From positions 1 through 64,000 of the forward strand of contig CAZJRS010000004.1 in assembly GCA_964548585.1 (NCBI GenBank): DNA of 64,000 bases, read 5' to 3'. The position numbers and the translations under genes are program-made. The notes under the pieces are model-generated. The model was given only the letters and a program-made list of their open reading frames with translations, made no database searches and was not told the origin of the DNA. The stretch is from Methanocella_A sp964548585 (lineage in GTDB: Archaea; Halobacteriota; Methanocellia; Methanocellales; Methanocellaceae). Positions 60,963 through 64,000 of this stretch are shown here, piece after piece (positions within the stretch are counted from its first letter, which is position 1; each line of letters starts with the position of its first letter).

Positions 60963-61687
60963 TGAAAGGTATAATTCTGGCGGGCGGCACCGGATCAAGG
61001 CTGTTCCCCCTGACAAAAGTGACCAACAAGCACTTGCTTCCCGTATACGACGAGCCAATGATCTATTACCCGCTGAAAACACTCATCAATGCAGGCATCC
61101 GGGACATCATGATCGTATCCGGCAAGGGGCATGTAGGCCACTTCCTGGAGCTGCTAGGCTCCGGCTCGGAGATCGGAGTGCGGCTCTCCTACGAGATCCA
61201 AAAAGAGGCAGGCGGTATCGCGCAAGCCCTCAGCCTTTGCGAAAGTTTCGTCGGTGACGACAGCATGACCGTTATCCTTGGTGATAATATCTATGAGGAC
61301 ACCGTAAAGGACGCGGTCCAGAGCTTCGAAAAAGGAGCTCGGATATTCCTTAAGCCTGTGACAGATGCTCACCGATTCGGTGTTGCCGAAGTCGATAAGA
61401 CTACCGGTCAGGTCCTGGGTATCGAGGAAAAGCCTAAGCAGCCAAAATCCGACTTCGCGGTAACCGGCCTGTACATCTACGATAGCCGGGTGTTCGATAT
61501 CGTTAAAAACCTTAAGCCATCTGGCCGCGGTGAACTGGAGATCACTGACGTGAATAACAAATATCTCCATATGGGCGATCTGACTTACTCTGTACTGCAA
61601 GGTTACTGGAGCGATGCAGGCACCTTCGAGTCTCTGTACCGGGCCAGTGAAATGGTGAGGGGCAGGAAAAAACGGGATGAAGACTGA
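60962..61687 (+). CDS. rmlA: Glucose-1-phosphate thymidylyltransferase, short form
   Basis: 241 residues, the short RmlA form. GGTGSRLFPLTKVTNKHLLPVYD is the nucleotide-binding signature (listed by its first and last blocks: LAGGTGSRL, NKHLLPV). ILGDNIYED carries the metal Asp. The C-terminal extension of long RmlA (allosteric site) is absent, as in many archaea. Makes dTDP-glucose for rmlB. Last gene of the operon; the next gene is convergent ten bases later. Confidence 0.95.
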   Translation: MKGIILAGGTGSRLFPLTKVTNKHLLPVYDEPMIYYPLKTLINAGIRDIMIVSGKGHVGHFLELLGSGSEIGVRLSYEIQKEAGGIAQALSLCESFVGDDSMTVILGDNIYEDTVKDAVQSFEKGARIFLKPVTDAHRFGVAEVDKTTGQVLGIEEKPKQPKSDFAVTGLYIYDSRVFDIVKNLKPSGRGELEITDVNNKYLHMGDLTYSVLQGYWSDAGTFESLYRASEMVRGRKKRDED

Positions 61688-61697
61688 GTGGAAAAAA

Positions 61698-62393
61698 TTA
61701 TTTTCTTTTTTTCATCATCCCAAACCTGACCTTTATCAAATTCAGCCCCATCGCCGGAATATACTTAAAACTAAACTTGCTGCCCTTGTCATCCTTCCAG
61801 ACCACGGGTACATCTCTAATCACACATCCCGCCTTCTTCATACGCCAGAGCAGTTCTACATCGAACTCGAAACCCATACAGGCCATCAGCGGGGTCACTT
61901 TTTCGACATACTCCCTCTTGAAAATCTTACCCCCACACTGAGAGTCCTTAACTTTCAGCCCAAAGAGCAGCCTCGGAAATAACGTATTAAAGGACTCGCT
62001 GGCCAGCCTCCTGATCAGGTACTGGCTCTCGACAATCATGGCTTCTTTGGATTTCCTGTCTGCGATCACGCAGCCGGCGCCGGTCTTTTCCATTTCCTCG
62101 ATCAGCTTCAGGAACTGGTCGACCTTAAGCGAGTTATCCGCGTCAGTAAACCCTATGATATCCCCACGTGCAACTTTGAAGCCTTCCAGCACGCCTCCAC
62201 CTTTGCCCAGGCGGTTCGGGAATGTTAAAACTTTTGCGTACTTTGCAGCAATCTCCGCTGTCCTGTCCTTACTACCATCACAGACCACAATGATCTCGAA
62301 ATCGCCTGCGGCAGCGAGTCCCTTGGTATACTCTTCCAGGGTCTTCCCGATCCGTTCCTCTTCGTTATACGCAGGGATGACGATGCTGATCAT
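61698..62393 (-). CDS. Family 2 glycosyltransferase, dolichyl-phosphate sugar synthase-like
   Basis: 231 residues. VIPAYNEEERIGKTLEEY, a VVCDGSKDRT loop and GFTDADNSLKV as the DxD region, then the CGGKIFKREYVEKV block. No membrane helices at the C-terminus, so it resembles the short soluble ALG5/DPM1 type. Probably charges the lipid carrier for rhamnose-containing or other chains. Confidence 0.9.
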   Translation of the reverse strand: MISIVIPAYNEEERIGKTLEEYTKGLAAAGDFEIIVVCDGSKDRTAEIAAKYAKVLTFPNRLGKGGGVLEGFKVARGDIIGFTDADNSLKVDQFLKLIEEMEKTGAGCVIADRKSKEAMIVESQYLIRRLASESFNTLFPRLLFGLKVKDSQCGGKIFKREYVEKVTPLMACMGFEFDVELLWRMKKAGCVIRDVPVVWKDDKGSKFSFKYIPAMGLNLIKVRFGMMKKRK

Positions 62394-62460
62394 ACTGTGA
62401 TGCCTCTGCCTTTAGATACTTCAATATCTATATATAATGTTCTTGGTCGCATCGTGCTTG

Positions 62461-63594
62461 TCAGCCATTCTTGCCAAGGAACCACTTTTCGACCTCTGAT
62501 CCCAGGAGGTCCCAGTCATACCCGGCAGTCCTTTTAATACATTCTGCAGACATCTGCTGTCTTCTTGTTTCATCGTTGAGCAGAGATCCCATGGCAGACG
62601 CGATCTCTTTTTCATCCAGCTTTGTGATAATGCCAGTCCTGCCCTCAACAATCAGGTCTGTAGCATAGTTCCTCTCGCAATCGACCGTGATCACTGGCAG
62701 ACCGCACGCCATCGCCTCTACTGTCGTAATACTGAACCCTTCGCGGGATGAAGGCAGTACAAACAACCGTGCAGACTTCATCCTGGCAATCAGATCTGTC
62801 TCATCCAGAAAGCCTCCGAATTCTGTCCTATCCGCAATACCAAGCTCATCAGCCAGTTTTTCCAGGCTATCCCTTTCCGGTCCGTCTCCCAGGATGCATA
62901 GCCGGATCTTATCTGTAGAGATCGCACAGGCACGCAGAAGCACGTCGACATGCTTATCTTTAATCAACCGGCCCGCAAACAGCACATCACATCTATTTTC
63001 TGCAGGCGGTATTTGTCGGATATGCTGATAGGGGATGCCATTCGAAACAACCAGTACTTTCTGGCCCGGTACTCCAGATAATTTTAGTGCAGCTGCGGTA
63101 CGATCGGAGACCGCAATGATCTTGTCAGGCATCCTGCTGCCTACCTTCTCAATCATGTGTCCGACGATGCCGGCTTTCCCTAGGTACTCGTACCAGTAAT
63201 CGCCCCAGTACTCGTGCCAGGTGGCAAAAAAGCGCTTTCTTTTGATCGTTGCGATCATTCTGCAGACGAACAGCGGAAAGTACGGATGCTGGTTGCAGTC
63301 GATCACGTCAAACTTCTCCCTGGCCAGCGGTACTGCCAGTCTAAGGGCGAACCAGATCGCTTCGGGTATTGATCTACGCCCGTTCACGTACAGGGCTTTT
63401 TTCCTGCAAACCCCATGGTATGTGATATTCTCTTTCTTAAAAACAGCAGGCCCATCCCACCATCGGATGCCAAATATGTGGACATCGTGGCCCTGTGTCG
63501 CCAGCCGCCGGGAAAGCTCATAAATTCGCTTCTCGGCGCCACCCTTCACGTACGGGTAGACCACATCGCTGACGAAGACGATCTTCATCGTCAC
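62461..63594 (-). CDS. Family 4 glycosyltransferase
   Basis: 377 residues. YPYVKGGAEKRIYELSRRL at the N-terminus (acceptor loop), GT-B fold, donor motif SREGFSITTVEAMACGLPVITVD. The ATG at 63588 (MKIVFVSDV) is as likely a start as 63594. Sits between two GT2 genes on the - strand. Confidence 0.93.
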   Translation of the reverse strand: MTMKIVFVSDVVYPYVKGGAEKRIYELSRRLATQGHDVHIFGIRWWDGPAVFKKENITYHGVCRKKALYVNGRRSIPEAIWFALRLAVPLAREKFDVIDCNQHPYFPLFVCRMIATIKRKRFFATWHEYWGDYWYEYLGKAGIVGHMIEKVGSRMPDKIIAVSDRTAAALKLSGVPGQKVLVVSNGIPYQHIRQIPPAENRCDVLFAGRLIKDKHVDVLLRACAISTDKIRLCILGDGPERDSLEKLADELGIADRTEFGGFLDETDLIARMKSARLFVLPSSREGFSITTVEAMACGLPVITVDCERNYATDLIVEGRTGIITKLDEKEIASAMGSLLNDETRRQQMSAECIKRTAGYDWDLLGSEVEKWFLGKNG

Positions 63595-63603
63595 TGCACC
63601 GGC

Positions 63604-64000
63604 CTACCTTCGCGAACGAAGCGCAACCAGGATAATATCCGCAAGCAATCCGAAGAAGATGATCTGCAGCCCTGCGAGAAAGAGCATCGTGCCGCCCACC
63701 ACTGATGCGAACCTGGTGATTATTCCTGTGCCGAGCCATTCCTGGACGACAAAGAGCCAGGCAATCGCTCCTCCGATCATCAGTATACCGCCGATTGGTA
63801 CGAATATGGTGAGTGGATTATAGTCCCTCACCATGCGGATGACCAGCCCCAGGATCAGCGACCCGTCCTTGTATGCCTTAAGTTTTGCAACCCCGACACG
63901 CTGCCTGTACCTGATAGGTATTTCGGAAATCCGGATAGACTTTTTCCTTGCGTCGATGATCATTTCACTGGCAAAGGGCATCCCCTCGGAGACGACTTCC
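63604..64000 (-). CDS. Family 2 glycosyltransferase, C-terminal part (cut by window edge)
   Basis: The frame is open through base 64000, so the N-terminus lies outside the window. The visible part has the conserved IPIRYRQRVGVAKLKAYKDG block, which follows the catalytic domain in DPMS-type GT2 proteins, then two membrane helices (PLTIFVPIGGILMIGGAIAW and a second near the C-terminus). Ten bases separate it from the GT4 gene downstream. Confidence 0.85.
   Translation of the reverse strand, partial: EVVSEGMPFASEMIIDARKKSIRISEIPIRYRQRVGVAKLKAYKDGSLILGLVIRMVRDYNPLTIFVPIGGILMIGGAIAWLFVVQEWLGTGIITRFASVVGGTMLFLAGLQIIFFGLLADIILVALRSRR

Overview
The window looks like chromosomal DNA of a methanogenic archaeon, and the closest overall fit is the Methanocellales (Rice Cluster I). 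Several features support this. There is an argH-gatD-gatE operon, and GatDE is the archaea-specific Glu-tRNA(Gln) amidotransferase. There are a form III RuBisCO, an Lhr-type helicase and an nadX/nadC pair. TATA-like boxes lie about 20-40 bases before many start codons. The order-level assignment is inference from memory of gene content; the archaeal assignment is firm.

Bases 1-24,450 are mostly housekeeping. The window opens on what appears to be the last ~40 bases of a 5S rRNA gene. It continues with a cysteine hydrolase, a MutM/Fpg-type DNA glycosylase, argH-gatD-gatE, a radical SAM/TRAM protein, two tandem membrane-anchored RIO-like kinases, a divergent IlvD/Edd dehydratase, purE with small partners, a BtrH-like protein, the Lhr helicase, a lipoprotein with a TTDAT repeat, nadX and nadC back to back, a P-loop/DRTGG protein and rbcL. 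Between 12.8 and 16.1 kb the spacers carry a four-copy palindromic repeat family and a long inverted repeat. Another long inverted repeat follows nadC.

Bases 24,550-64,000 are almost one continuous surface-glycan region. (1) At 24.5-37.6 kb, on the + strand, lie three GT4 glycosyltransferases, a Wzm/Wzt-type ABC exporter whose ATPase has a C-terminal glycan-binding domain, a coiled-coil methyltransferase like O-antigen chain terminators, another GT4, an unannotated 44-codon gene, a double GT4 fusion and two more methyltransferases, one broken by a one-base frameshift. (2) At 39.6-47.1 kb, on the - strand, lies a set matching CDP-3,6-dideoxyhexose synthesis (ddhA, ddhB, ddhC) plus a ThDP enzyme and an SDR. 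The set resembles the pathway to the branched sugar yersiniose. (3) At 47.3-54.6 kb lie methyltransferases, a polytopic membrane protein, GT4 and GT2 enzymes, and the eroded remains of a PMT/ArnT-type glycosyltransferase. (4) At 54.7-64.0 kb lie a flippase-like membrane protein, two SDR epimerases, gmd, an rmlC-like/rmlB/rmlD/rmlA operon and further GT2/GT4 genes, the last cut by the window edge.

Taken together, the second half appears to make nucleotide sugars (CDP-dideoxyhexose, GDP-6-deoxyhexose, dTDP-rhamnose), assemble them on a lipid carrier, methylate or cap the chain, and export it by an ABC route. This bacterial-style O-antigen logic in an archaeon is the most interesting system here. 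No CRISPR array, complete tRNA gene, insertion sequence or phage gene was seen.
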